Position numbers and translations under genes: made by a program
Shown: positions 9,258 through 18,217 of the stretch, in pieces
How positions within the stretch are numbered: the stretch's first letter is position 1
Layout: every line of letters begins with the position of its first letter
Notes under the pieces: generated by a model
What the model was told of the DNA's origin: nothing
Database searches by the model: none
The model's input: the letters and a program-made list of their open reading frames with translations, nothing else
Assembly (NCBI GenBank): GCA_964384205.1
Contig: CAYLKS010000008.1
Span: 1-64,000, forward strand
Direction of reading: 5' to 3'
DNA length: 64,000 bases
Source of the DNA: CAYLKS01 sp964384205 [NCBI: uncultured bacterium]
Lineage (GTDB): Bacteria > JAGOEH01

Positions 9258-9701
9258 TTATACAAACAACACTGGCACCTTTGAATAATCAATAAGAGTA
9301 TCATAATGCTTTTTAGATATAATTCCTTTCACTCCACCTTCCATTTTCTCAGATTTTGGAATTACAATCAAATCTACCTCATACTTTTCAGCAAAAAACA
9401 ATATTCTATCCACAGGTTTCCCTTTATCCAGTTGAATAAATGTCTTAATATTCCTATCCAGTGCCAATTCTTCAAAATAATATAGATATTTCCACCCATT
9501 TTCTTCTAATTCTATTTCAGCCTCACCATTTGTAATATTTTTAAATTGTGCATAATAAGAAATAGTCTGAATATCAATTATATTTATTGCGATTATAGTG
9601 GCTTTATGGATATTTGCAAAATCCAATACCAAATCTGTGGAGTTAAAAGAATTATCACTACCATCAATATAATATAAAATTTTTTGAAATAAATCAGCCA
9701 T
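9258..9701 (-). CDS. UspA-family universal-stress-like protein linked to the V-ATPase operon
   Basis: A single 147-residue Usp domain. It has an N-terminal strand with ILYYIDGSDNS (the family Asp at the nucleotide pocket), the central VDLIVIPKS strand and the terminal VPVLFV strand. The usual glycine-rich G-x2-G-x9-G-S ATP loop is degenerate (GGVKGIISKKHYDTL), so ATP binding is doubtful. The start ATG overlaps the stop of V-ATPase subunit D by 8 nt, so it is translationally coupled to the ATPase and could act as a stoichiometric partner or regulator. Function is not known. Confidence 0.75.
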   Translation of the reverse strand: MADLFQKILYYIDGSDNSFNSTDLVLDFANIHKATIIAINIIDIQTISYYAQFKNITNGEAEIELEENGWKYLYYFEELALDRNIKTFIQLDKGKPVDRILFFAEKYEVDLIVIPKSEKMEGGVKGIISKKHYDTLIDYSKVPVLFV

Positions 9702-10338
9702 TGTTTTCCTCTTTTTTGAGGTTAAGTTTTGCTTTTATTTTTTTCATTCTAAAAAATTCTTCTTTTTCTTGCTCTTCTAAAATTTCCGATATTTTTTTTA
9801 TAGTGTTTTTATATTGAGGAATAAAAATATTATCAAGTGCATTTACTCTTCTATTATTCTTTTTTATCTCTTCTGCCAGCTTGACAATCGAAGTTTTCAC
9901 TTCTATCCATTCAATAAATTGTTCTATAAGATCTCCCATTTCTATAGAACATTTATTTAAATAATGATTGGAAGATACAAGACTAATATTTTTCAAAATA
10001 TCAAACTCTTTCTTTTTTACTGTAATAGATGGAATATAAACTCCCATAACACTCATTTCTGTAACATTTAATTCTATTTCTGTACGGAAATTTTGAATTA
10101 ATTCTTCAAAATTTTTTTTACCAGAAAGCGCAATTCCATATTTTAAATTTTCCCTGATATCATTAAACTTTTTAAAAATATCTATACTTAACCTTTTTAA
10201 TTTATGTATCTGAGACATAAATTCCATCATAAGAACTTCTTTTTTCTGTTCTAAAAGCTCATATCCTTGCTGAGCAAATTTCAAATTTTCTTTTGTTTTT
10301 AATAGATTTGATTTCGTAGGTTTAATAGGTACTGCCAT
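9694..10338 (-). CDS. atpD: V/A-type ATPase subunit D (central rotor stalk)
   Basis: A 214-residue protein opening with PIKPTKSNLLKTKENLKFAQQGYEL split over residues 4-28, the classic subunit D N terminus. Two long coiled-coil helices (about 5-70 and 130-200) flank a short globular part, as needed for the shaft that turns inside the A3B3 head. It starts 1 nt after the stop of subunit B and overlaps the Usp-like gene by 8 nt. The charged, lysine-rich C terminus (KKIKAKLNLKKEENNG) is typical. Name follows V-type nomenclature, not the F-type beta subunit. Confidence 0.93.
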   Translation of the reverse strand: MAVPIKPTKSNLLKTKENLKFAQQGYELLEQKKEVLMMEFMSQIHKLKRLSIDIFKKFNDIRENLKYGIALSGKKNFEELIQNFRTEIELNVTEMSVMGVYIPSITVKKKEFDILKNISLVSSNHYLNKCSIEMGDLIEQFIEWIEVKTSIVKLAEEIKKNNRRVNALDNIFIPQYKNTIKKISEILEEQEKEEFFRMKKIKAKLNLKKEENNG

Positions 10339-10339
10339 A

Positions 10340-11731
10340 TTAGAACATCTCTTCTAAATCTTTTTTATAATATTTCTTTATTTCTTCTTCTTTTACACGA
10401 GTTAAAACCTCTTTAGGTAAAATAGAAAGCAATTTCCACCCTATATCCAATGTTTCTTCTATCTCTCTATTTACATCACCCTGCCCTATGAATTCCTCTT
10501 CAAACCTTCTACCAAATTCCATAAATTTTTTATCCGTATCAGATAATTCCTCTTCTCCAATAACAGAAGCAAGAGCACGGACAGATTGTACATTAGCATA
10601 TGCAGCATATAGCTGGCTTGCTAAATTCGGATGATCTTCCCTTGTCATCCCTTTTCCAATACAGTCTTTCATCAATCTTGATAATGAAGGGAGCACACTT
10701 ATAGGTGGATATATATTCTGAGCATACAATTCTCTTGAAAGAACTATTTGCCCTTCTGTTATATAGCCTGTTAAATCAGGGATAGGATGAGTAATATCAT
10801 CATTAGGCATAGAAAGAATTGGCAATTGAGTTATAGAACCTTTTTTGTTTTTTATACGCCCGGTTCTTTCATATAAAGAAGCAAGGTCACTATACATATA
10901 ACCTGGATATCCTTTTCTTGATGGAACTTCCTCTCTTGATGTTGCAATTTCTCTTAAAGCTTCACAATAATTTGTCATATCTGTGAGTATAACAAGAACA
11001 TGATATTCAAGCTCAAATGCGAAATACTCAGCTGTAGTAAGTGCTGCTCTTGGTGTTACAATTCTTTCAATTGTTGGGTCATCAGCAATATTTAAAAATA
11101 AAATCACTCGATTCAAAGCACCTGTTTTCTCAAATTCATTTTTGAAAAAGTCTGCATCATCATTTTTTATTCCCATTGCAGCAAAAATTATAATAAAATT
11201 CTCATCTTTTCCTATTTTCGCTTGTTTAACAATCTGTGCTGCAATCTTATTATGCGGTAAACCAGCACCTGTAAAAATAGGCAATTTCTGTCCTCTAACC
11301 AATGTATTCATGCCGTCAATAGTTGAAATTCCTGTTTGAATAAAATCCACAGGATATTCTCTCGACACAGGATTAATCGCCATACCATTAATATCTAAAA
11401 ATTTTTCTGGTGTTGGCTCCGGCAACCCGTCTATAGGCCTACCTATACCATTTAATACTCTTCCAAGCATCTCTTCAGAAACACCAATTTTTAAAGTATC
11501 TCCTAAAAATTTAATCCTTGTCTTATCCTTAGATAAACCATAAGTTCCTTCAAATACCTGGACTGCAGCATAATTTTCTGCAACTTCAAGAACTGTACCG
11601 AATTTCTTTCTACCAAATTGATCTGTTATTTCAACCAATTCATTATATGCTACATTTTCAGTATTTTCTACAAATATAATAGGACCATCTATTTTATTTA
11701 CACCTAAATATTCTTTTTTTATTCGAACCAT
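10340..11731 (-). CDS. atpB: V/A-type ATPase subunit B (non-catalytic head subunit)
   Basis: A 463-residue regulatory head subunit that alternates with subunit A. The P-loop is replaced by [14 protein letters not shown], the hallmark of subunit B, while the rest of the nucleotide-binding fold is retained ([38 protein letters not shown]). [20 protein letters not shown] and [20 protein letters not shown] are near-universal B-subunit motifs. The length is normal. It lies 13 nt downstream of subunit A and 1 nt upstream of subunit D. Confidence 0.97.
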   Translation of the reverse strand: MVRIKKEYLGVNKIDGPIIFVENTENVAYNELVEITDQFGRKKFGTVLEVAENYAAVQVFEGTYGLSKDKTRIKFLGDTLKIGVSEEMLGRVLNGIGRPIDGLPEPTPEKFLDINGMAINPVSREYPVDFIQTGISTIDGMNTLVRGQKLPIFTGAGLPHNKIAAQIVKQAKIGKDENFIIIFAAMGIKNDDADFFKNEFEKTGALNRVILFLNIADDPTIERIVTPRAALTTAEYFAFELEYHVLVILTDMTNYCEALREIATSREEVPSRKGYPGYMYSDLASLYERTGRIKNKKGSITQLPILSMPNDDITHPIPDLTGYITEGQIVLSRELYAQNIYPPISVLPSLSRLMKDCIGKGMTREDHPNLASQLYAAYANVQSVRALASVIGEEELSDTDKKFMEFGRRFEEEFIGQGDVNREIEETLDIGWKLLSILPKEVLTRVKEEEIKKYYKKDLEEMF

Positions 11732-11744
11732 AACTTACCTTCCA

Positions 11745-13517
11745 TTATCCATAAATTAATTCTAATTTTTCGAATTCCTTATCTATCTCATCTTTAAACT
11801 TTCTCAGTTCTTCTAATTGATCTTCTGTAAACGAATTCTTCACTCTCATTATTTTATGAAATACAGATAGATTATGAACCCTTGTAATAGGACAACCATT
11901 AGTAATTACTTTTGTCGCTTTAGTATAAAAATAATAAATTAAATCAAACATAAGCAACTGTTTTTTCGGAGAACAAAAAGTATCAACCGGATCAAATGCG
12001 CCTTGCTGTAAAAAGGCTGTTTTTATCATATAAGCAATTTCTAATATCAACCTTTGATCATCCGGCAGAGCATCAGCCCCAACTAATTTAACAATCTGTT
12101 GTAGTTTTTCTTCCTTTTGCAGTATATCAAGTCCCCACGCTCGCATTTTATCCCACTCTATATTTTCTACTATACTATTCCAATAATCTACAATATAATC
12201 TGTGTACTGACTATAACTTTCAAGCCATGAAATAGCTGGAAAATGCCTTGAACTTGCTAATTCTCTATTAAGAGCCCAAAAACATCTTGTAAATCTTTTT
12301 GTATGCATGGTTACAGGCTCAGAAAAATCACCACCCGGAGGAGATACAGCACCTATAACTGATACTGAACCTTCTCTTTCATCAGCTGATACAATTGCCC
12401 GACCAGCACGTTCATAAAACTCTGCAAGCTTGGATGGTAAATACGCTGGATACCCTTCATCAGCCGGCATCTCCTCTAATCTACCTGATAATTCTCTTAA
12501 TGCCTCAGCCCATCGTGAGGTAGAATCCGCCATTATAGCAACATTATATCCCATATCTCTGTAATACTCTGCCATAGTTATACCTGTATAAATACTGGAT
12601 TCTCTAGCTGTAACCGGCATATTAGAAGTATTTGCAATTAATATTGTCCTTTCCATCAAAGGCTGACCAGATTTCGGATCTATTAAATGAGGGAACTCAT
12701 CCAGAACCTGAGTCATCTCATTACCTCTTTCACCACAGCCAATATATACAATAATATCAGCATCACTCCATTTTGCAAGCTGATGTTGAGTAACTGTTTT
12801 TCCAGTTCCAAATCCACCTGGTATAGCAGCTACTCCTCCCTTAACTATTGGAAAAAAGAAATCTATCACCCTTTGGCCTGTTATAAGGGGGAGATCTGGA
12901 GACAATCTTTTTACAATAGGCCTTGGTATTCTAATTGGCCAGAAATGTGCCATCTTTATACTATGTTTTGTACCATATTCATCTTCAATAATTGCAATTT
13001 CCTCTTCTATTGTATATTCTCCTTTTTCTGCAATATCAATAAGAGTCCCTGTTACACCAGGTGGCGGCATAATCTTATTCTTAATTAATTTTGATTCCTG
13101 AACTTCTCCCAGAATATTATTAGTTTTTATTTTATCACCTTTTTTAGCTGTAGGTATAAATTCCCATTTCCTCTTATTATCCAATGCTAAAATATTAATA
13201 CCTCGTTTAATAAAAGAATCATTGCTTATTTTTTCTATTTTATCAAGAGGCCTTTGAATTCCATCAAAAATTGAACTAATCAATCCTGGTCCCAATTGAG
13301 CTGAAATCAATTTACCAGTCGAAACTATTTTTTCACCAGGTTTTACCCCTGAAGTATCTTCATAAACCTGAACAATAAAACGTTCATTGAATATTTTAAT
13401 TACCTCTCCAATAAGATTTTCATTTCCCACATAAACCTGATCCCCCATATTTATTTCTGGAATGCCAACTCCTTCGACAACAGGTCCAGTTATTTTTATA
13501 ATTCTTCCTTCTTGCAT
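11745..13517 (-). CDS. atpA: V/A-type ATPase subunit A (catalytic head subunit)
   Basis: Catalytic subunit, 590 residues from the start I prefer. A Met 19 codons upstream is in frame, but MQEGRIIKITGPVVEG is the family N terminus and a GGGAG site sits at a sensible distance before the ATG at 13517, just past the subunit E stop. The P-loop is GGFGTGKT (about 234-241). The non-homologous insert typical of subunit A lies before it (KIMPPPGVTGTLIDIAEKGE), and IYIGCGERGNEMTQVL and MADSTSRWAEALRE follow. It hydrolyses or makes ATP at the A/B interface, driving the D/F rotor. The downstream genes are B and D. Confidence 0.97.
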   Translation of the reverse strand: MQEGRIIKITGPVVEGVGIPEINMGDQVYVGNENLIGEVIKIFNERFIVQVYEDTSGVKPGEKIVSTGKLISAQLGPGLISSIFDGIQRPLDKIEKISNDSFIKRGINILALDNKRKWEFIPTAKKGDKIKTNNILGEVQESKLIKNKIMPPPGVTGTLIDIAEKGEYTIEEEIAIIEDEYGTKHSIKMAHFWPIRIPRPIVKRLSPDLPLITGQRVIDFFFPIVKGGVAAIPGGFGTGKTVTQHQLAKWSDADIIVYIGCGERGNEMTQVLDEFPHLIDPKSGQPLMERTILIANTSNMPVTARESSIYTGITMAEYYRDMGYNVAIMADSTSRWAEALRELSGRLEEMPADEGYPAYLPSKLAEFYERAGRAIVSADEREGSVSVIGAVSPPGGDFSEPVTMHTKRFTRCFWALNRELASSRHFPAISWLESYSQYTDYIVDYWNSIVENIEWDKMRAWGLDILQKEEKLQQIVKLVGADALPDDQRLILEIAYMIKTAFLQQGAFDPVDTFCSPKKQLLMFDLIYYFYTKATKVITNGCPITRVHNLSVFHKIMRVKNSFTEDQLEELRKFKDEIDKEFEKLELIYG

Positions 13518-13518
13518 T

Positions 13519-14124
13519 TTATTCCATCTCCCGCGGAAAAATTTGTTTGAGAATTTCATACTTATAATTATCAAACCATTGAGAAAATAAATTAGTTATA
13601 GTATAATCAAAAATGAAATGCTCTTTTATATTTCTCAAAATAAATCCATCAGATTTATTAAATTCAAATTTTACCTTTTTATCAATTTCCGCTACCTTAG
13701 ATTGTAATTTTTTATTAATCGCATTATAATCTTTTTCATTAATCAATAACTCACTTCCATCTTTTTCTATTAAATTAACATTATCAAAAAGCTGTCTTTC
13801 TAAAAAAGAAAAATATTCCTGAGTTGCTAACCATTCCTTAACTTTATCAAAAATTAAATTTTTAATTTTGTCTAATTCTTCCTGTTTTAAAGTAAGAATA
13901 AAATTTCTTCTTTTCAATTCCAGTTCTGTTTTTTTACGTTCATATTCTAATTCCAATTTTAATTTACCATCTTTTATTAATTTTTCTTTAGTTTCTTCTG
14001 CTTCTTTTTTGAAAGGGCGAAGGTTTCTTTCCTTTGCTTTTTTAGCTAAATCTATTATCTTCTTTGCCTCTTCTTCTGCACTACTTAAAACCGTTTGTAT
14101 CATTTTATTTATTTTATCTTCCAT
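13519..14124 (-). CDS. atpE: V/A-type ATPase subunit E (peripheral stalk)
   Basis: A 201-residue protein with a long charged N-terminal helix (about 1-90, rich in Glu and Lys with EEEAKKIIDLAKKAKERN) and a small alpha/beta C-terminal domain that sits on top of the catalytic head. The sequence is weakly conserved but length, helix layout and position between F and A identify it. It pairs with the subunit H/G coiled coil encoded at 17776. Its stop codon lies 1 nt from the start of subunit A. Confidence 0.85.
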   Translation of the reverse strand: MEDKINKMIQTVLSSAEEEAKKIIDLAKKAKERNLRPFKKEAEETKEKLIKDGKLKLELEYERKKTELELKRRNFILTLKQEELDKIKNLIFDKVKEWLATQEYFSFLERQLFDNVNLIEKDGSELLINEKDYNAINKKLQSKVAEIDKKVKFEFNKSDGFILRNIKEHFIFDYTITNLFSQWFDNYKYEILKQIFPREME

Positions 14125-14145
14125 AATAACATTTCCCTGCTGATA

Positions 14146-14454
14146 TTAAATTTTGATCCCAATAACTTTCTGAATAAATTCCTGTAAATTCTCTTCTTTA
14201 AATTCACTATCAGTATCAGGTATTTCAAAAAACACAGGTTTTGCTCTTTTTAAATAATCATCAAATTTTTGTCCTACTATTTCTCTAATAAATGAATTAT
14301 AAATAATCATCCCTATTTCTTCTTTTTTGATAAGATTCTCTATAGTATTTAAAATATTCCCATAATCAGCATCAGCTTCAAATACCTGACCGTCTATTCC
14401 AATCAATTTAAATGTATTTACAGTGAAATAATCGCCAATAACATAAAGTTGCAT
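14146..14454 (-). CDS. atpF: V/A-type ATPase subunit F (rotor tip/regulatory subunit)
   Basis: A 102-residue Rossmann-like subunit: LYVIGDYFTVNTFKLIGIDG is the usual N terminus, with GMIIYNSFIREIVG and PVFFEIPD strands typical of subunit F. It binds subunit D at the rotor tip and modulates hydrolysis. It lies between K and E with gaps of 14 and 21 nt. Confidence 0.9.
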   Translation of the reverse strand: MQLYVIGDYFTVNTFKLIGIDGQVFEADADYGNILNTIENLIKKEEIGMIIYNSFIREIVGQKFDDYLKRAKPVFFEIPDTDSEFKEENLQEFIQKVIGIKI

Positions 14455-14468
14455 TAGTTGCCTCGAAT

Positions 14469-14864
14469 TTAGATTTTTGTAAGCAATAAGATACTAATAA
14501 TCAAACCATATATTGCAATACCTTCTGCAAGACCTACAAAAATCAATGATCTACCGAATAATTCTGGCTTCTCTGTAATTGAACCAATTGCAGCTGAACC
14601 AACATTTGAAACAGCTATCCCTGCACCAATTGTCGATAATCCCGTTGCAAGAGCAATAGCAATAAAACCCAGACCTGGATTTATACTTTTGCTTTGAGAA
14701 GCAGAAGCTGTTTCTACTGCTTTTTCAGCATTTATATTATGTCCCTGCCCCTGACCATGAACGAATGTTAAGGGAATACCAATTATAAAAAGAGTAATAG
14801 CAACAAAAATTAATATCTGGTTGAATCTTTTCATTGCTTTAAGACTTCTGTTTAATGCTTCCAT
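14469..14864 (-). CDS. atpK: V/A-type ATPase subunit K (rotor-ring c-type proteolipid) with N-terminal signal-like segment
   Basis: From the ATG at 14864, with AGGAG 8 nt upstream, the product is 131 residues. A GTG nine bases upstream would overlap the ribosome site and is less likely. There is an N-terminal hydrophobic segment (FNQILIFVAITLFIIGIPLT), a polar stretch of about 30 residues, then one helical hairpin. That hairpin has a first helix rich in Gly/Ala and a second helix with the ion-binding Glu in FVGLAEGIAIYGLI. So this is a two-helix ring subunit with a probable cleaved or extra N-terminal helix. The position of the Na+-ligand Gln in Enterococcus NtpK appears to be Val (GAGIAVSN), which favours proton coupling, but that is inference. 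Confidence 0.92.
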   Translation of the reverse strand: MEALNRSLKAMKRFNQILIFVAITLFIIGIPLTFVHGQGQGHNINAEKAVETASASQSKSINPGLGFIAIALATGLSTIGAGIAVSNVGSAAIGSITEKPELFGRSLIFVGLAEGIAIYGLIISILLLTKI

Positions 14865-14883
14865 TTCTTTCACTCCTTTTTAA

Positions 14884-16887
14884 TTAATTTTTTTCTATAG
14901 AAATCGGATTAAATTTCCTTCCATCACCTTCAAAAAATTTAGAAAAGAATTCATAGTATTGTAACCTTAAAGACTGTATAGTAACAACCATTCCTTCCAT
15001 TAAAATAATCAAGATATTACCAAAAATAATATTAATCAAATCTGTTATAAAGCCTGTATTGAGCATTTCTTTAAATACAACATTCAATTGAAATACTGCA
15101 ACACCAAGAGCGGCATGACTCATAGCGAATGCCCCAATACGAACAAAAGATACTGTATTAGTAAAATAATTCATTGCAAGTTCAATCAATTCAAATATTT
15201 CCTGAATTATAGAGCTATTTTCTCCATCTTCTTTTTCTGCCTGAGACCTAAGAAAAAATTTGCTAAAATATTCTTTTCCAGCAAGCAAACCAAGTAAAAT
15301 AAAAGCAATAGCTAAAACTAAATATAGATTAATCGAAATATTATATTTTATTGTTAGTAACCCTGTAATAATTATCAATAAATAAAATAAAAAGCTAATT
15401 ATTCCATGGGATCCAAATATCAAATTTTTGTAATCTTTATTAATAATTGTTTGAATAATATTCAAAATAATCCCAATCACAATATATATTATTCCAAGCA
15501 ATATAGCACTTCCTAAAAGAACATTTATATATTCCGGTTCTATTGGATGAAACAATAAAGGCTTAATTATTTCTTCTGATGCAAACATACTCCCAAATAC
15601 AAAACCAAAAAAGATAGAACTAAGCCCACTGGCAAACATAATTTTACCTAAATTCTTTGCTCCTTCAGATTTTATATTAAGAATAAATCCCAATAAAGCT
15701 CCTGCTAAAGCAATCACAAATCCATGCCCCACATCACCAAACATAATACCGAACATTAATAAAAACCCTATCGAAACAATAGGAGTGGGGTCTATATCAT
15801 TATATTTAGGATACCCATAAGTCGTTACAAGTATTTCAAAAGGCCTGATTAAAAAATTATTAATAAATTTTGTCGGTATTTTCCCTAATTGAGGAAATTT
15901 TTTATTTATCTCTTCTGCTTCTTCTAATTCGAAAACTACCAATTCTTCAAATTTGTTTTGGGTAATAAAATTTTGTAAAACCTTTATATATTTTTCAGGA
16001 ATCCAACCATACAGATAAATTAATTTATCTACAACTAAAGTATGGTCATAAGCTTTTTGCATCATTTTTAAATATTTCAATAAAATATAAGCTTTTTTAA
16101 ATTGGTCCTTATATTGTTGTTTTAACTTCTCAACTTTTTCCTTTTCCTCAATAAGTTCTTCCCTTTTAGACCAGATCTCTATTTCTATTTGATCTAAAAC
16201 TTCCTTTAAAGTGCCATTATAACTTTCCGGAAAAATAATTTCTTTAAATGATAATTTTTCCAGTACCCGTTCTAAAATATGTTCATCTTGCTTGATCACA
16301 AACATATAAAAAAATATTTCTTTTTCAGTCGAATAATTTACCTGAATATAATAATCAATATTCTCCAGACTTTTTTCCAATTTTTTAAAATCATTTTTAC
16401 TAATCTTACCAGATTTAAAAGAAAAAAATCTCATTTTCCTCAATAAATCAATATCAAAATCATTATTCTCAAAAACCAAAATTTCTTTAGAAAGCTGATA
16501 TAAATCATTTATCTCATTTTCTAAAATTTTTATATTTTTTAAAGATTTTTCTAAATTTTCTTTTATATTAATAAGATTATCAAAAAATTTCTTTATCTCA
16601 GAATTATTATTTAAATAATTTTCTATTTGATTTGATCGAAAATTTGAGACATATGTACCGCTTTCATTTAATAAAGCAGTAAGAGGTAACTCATATTGAA
16701 GTAATATATCATTTATCTGAGTTTTAAAATTAGAAAAATCTATAGAAGAAGCTTTATCAGTAGGCCTTATTGTATTGTAATTAATAAGCTCCAATAAGTT
16801 ATTTTCACCTAAAAAAGCTATAAATTTATTAGATATACTATGATCAACAACAAGAGATATAAATTTCATGCGAGCAGGTCTAAACAT
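14884..16887 (-). CDS. atpI: V/A-type ATPase subunit I (membrane stator, a-type)
   Basis: A 667-residue membrane protein. The first 340 or so residues are cytosolic with long coiled coils (for example around 95-130 and 235-285), followed by about seven to eight membrane helices. Family landmarks include FGIMFGDVGHGFVIALAGAL, a FASGLSSIFFGFVFGSMF helix, and near the end SFVRIGAFAMSHAALGVAVF, which carries the essential stator Arg. It contacts the K ring and forms the ion half-channels. The start overlaps the end of subunit C by 8 nt, with a GGAG ribosome site before the ATG. Length is normal. Confidence 0.95.
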   Translation of the reverse strand: MFRPARMKFISLVVDHSISNKFIAFLGENNLLELINYNTIRPTDKASSIDFSNFKTQINDILLQYELPLTALLNESGTYVSNFRSNQIENYLNNNSEIKKFFDNLINIKENLEKSLKNIKILENEINDLYQLSKEILVFENNDFDIDLLRKMRFFSFKSGKISKNDFKKLEKSLENIDYYIQVNYSTEKEIFFYMFVIKQDEHILERVLEKLSFKEIIFPESYNGTLKEVLDQIEIEIWSKREELIEEKEKVEKLKQQYKDQFKKAYILLKYLKMMQKAYDHTLVVDKLIYLYGWIPEKYIKVLQNFITQNKFEELVVFELEEAEEINKKFPQLGKIPTKFINNFLIRPFEILVTTYGYPKYNDIDPTPIVSIGFLLMFGIMFGDVGHGFVIALAGALLGFILNIKSEGAKNLGKIMFASGLSSIFFGFVFGSMFASEEIIKPLLFHPIEPEYINVLLGSAILLGIIYIVIGIILNIIQTIINKDYKNLIFGSHGIISFLFYLLIIITGLLTIKYNISINLYLVLAIAFILLGLLAGKEYFSKFFLRSQAEKEDGENSSIIQEIFELIELAMNYFTNTVSFVRIGAFAMSHAALGVAVFQLNVVFKEMLNTGFITDLINIIFGNILIILMEGMVVTIQSLRLQYYEFFSKFFEGDGRKFNPISIEKN

Positions 16888-17779
16888 CAGAATACTCCAG
16901 TAATATTGTTTTTAAATTATCTTTATTAAGTTCTAATTTATAAAAATTTAAAATAATAATTAAAATCTCATAATCTGTCAAGAGGGTAAGAAAAAAAGCA
17001 TAAAAAAAGGAATATCTAAAGGGATTACCACCTATTTTCTTTAAAGTTAATTTCTTAAAATTTATTAACAAATTAATATAGTTTTCCCAATTTTTATCTT
17101 TTTCAAAATTATTTAATAACTGAATTTTCCTTAATTTTTCATCAAATTCTAAATCAATAATTCTTGCAATATTATCTAATATAATGCTATTCCCAGAATA
17201 ATTTAAAAGAGATTTAATTTCCTCTTCTTTAAGATTAAGAGAATAAGCAGTATTTATAACTATTTTTAGATTAATAAAATCAATAAAATCATTTAATAAA
17301 TTAAAACAGCCATTATCTGCATCTAATTCCATAAAAATTTGCTTTGTTTTTGAAAAATACCTATTATATAATAAACTTTCATAATAAAAAAGCTCTTTAT
17401 CCGGAAATTCTTGCACTAAACTCTCAACATATTTAGACTTAATATTATTCTGAGAAATTTCCCTAAGATAATTTCTAATATTAAAAAACTCATTAAAAAT
17501 ATAAGAAAAATTTCTAATATTACCAAAAAAGAAATGTTTTAATTTATTAAAAACATTAAAATAATTATCTCTTAATTGATTTTCTATTTCATCAATATCT
17601 ACATCATTTTTTATTCCCTCAACAAAATAAGGGCTAAATATTTCATTAATTTTTTCTATTAAATCTTTAAAATTATTAGCTAATAAAATACTATTAACTC
17701 TCTCGTTATTTAAAAATAATCCTTTATAATAGGAAAGAATCGGATAACAACTATAAAATGAAGCTGAAATCAATTTCAA
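16880..17779 (-). CDS. atpC: V/A-type ATPase subunit C (central-stalk collar joining rotor to K ring)
   Basis: A 299-residue, almost entirely helical protein at the expected position between the peripheral-stalk gene and subunit I. It shows weak AC39/subunit C features: FNIRNYLREISQNNI, a region with ELDADNGCFNLLNDF..DFINLKI, and a closing LTDYEILIIILNFY followed by the funnel-forming end. The start is probably UUG at 17779, overlapping the upstream stop as TTGA, with AAGGA immediately before. Sequence similarity is low by eye; context carries much of the call. Confidence 0.82.
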   Translation of the reverse strand: MKLISASFYSCYPILSYYKGLFLNNERVNSILLANNFKDLIEKINEIFSPYFVEGIKNDVDIDEIENQLRDNYFNVFNKLKHFFFGNIRNFSYIFNEFFNIRNYLREISQNNIKSKYVESLVQEFPDKELFYYESLLYNRYFSKTKQIFMELDADNGCFNLLNDFIDFINLKIVINTAYSLNLKEEEIKSLLNYSGNSIILDNIARIIDLEFDEKLRKIQLLNNFEKDKNWENYINLLINFKKLTLKKIGGNPFRYSFFYAFFLTLLTDYEILIIILNFYKLELNKDNLKTILLEYSDV

Positions 17780-18096
17780 TTCCTTTCTATAAAATTTAAA
17801 AAATCTTTAAATGCCTGATCAAGTAGGTTATTTAAGTTATTTTTAAGATAATTTTCAATATCATTTTTCATATCATTATTACCTTTTTCAAAATCATTAC
17901 TTAATTTCTCAAATTGAAGATCCAAACTTCTTTTAAATTGTTCCAATTCTTTTTCAGCTTCTTTTTTCGCATTGACCAATAACTGCTTTCCCTCTAATTC
18001 TGTTTCTTTTTTAATATCTTCAGCCTGTTGACGAGCCTTTTTTATAATTTCCTGAGCCTGCAACTCACTATTAATAATTTTACTTATACTATCCAT
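17776..18096 (-). CDS. atpH: V/A-type ATPase subunit H/G (peripheral-stalk coiled coil)
   Basis: A 106-residue, highly charged protein that is helical for almost its whole length: EIIKKARQQAEDIKKETELE is a right-handed coiled-coil pattern typical of AhaH/NtpF-type stalk subunits that pair with subunit E. It is the first ATPase gene of the operon. Its ATG lies inside the last codons of the 42-residue membrane protein gene (8-nt overlap ATGGATAG), so it is coupled to the PTS genes upstream. Confidence 0.85.
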   Translation of the reverse strand: MDSISKIINSELQAQEIIKKARQQAEDIKKETELEGKQLLVNAKKEAEKELEQFKRSLDLQFEKLSNDFEKGNNDMKNDIENYLKNNLNNLLDQAFKDFLNFIERN

Positions 18097-18217
18097 TCTT
18101 TTTTCTTCCTTTTATTAATTTTCGCACTTCTTTTACAATCAGATAAAAAACAATTCCTAAAAAAATGACTCGCAGAGCTATCCATAAAAAAACAATAATA
18201 TCTGCAAAAGTAAGCAT
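18089..18217 (-). CDS. 42-residue single-pass membrane protein between EIIA(Ntr) and the V-ATPase genes
   Basis: An open frame of 42 codons starting at ATG 18217, which shares one base with the EIIA(Ntr) stop (TAATG), and ending TAG inside the start of ATPase subunit H (ATGGATAG). An AGGAAGAG ribosome site precedes it. The product has one hydrophobic helix of about 25 residues (IIVFLWIALRVIFLGIVFYL) and a very basic tail (KEVRKLIKGRKKNG), predicting an N-out, C-in orientation. Both junctions overlap, strong evidence that it is a real, co-translated gene. I do not recognise a family. A small accessory or assembly factor of the ATPase, or a membrane tether for EIIA, are guesses. Confidence 0.7.
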   Translation of the reverse strand: MLTFADIIVFLWIALRVIFLGIVFYLIVKEVRKLIKGRKKNG

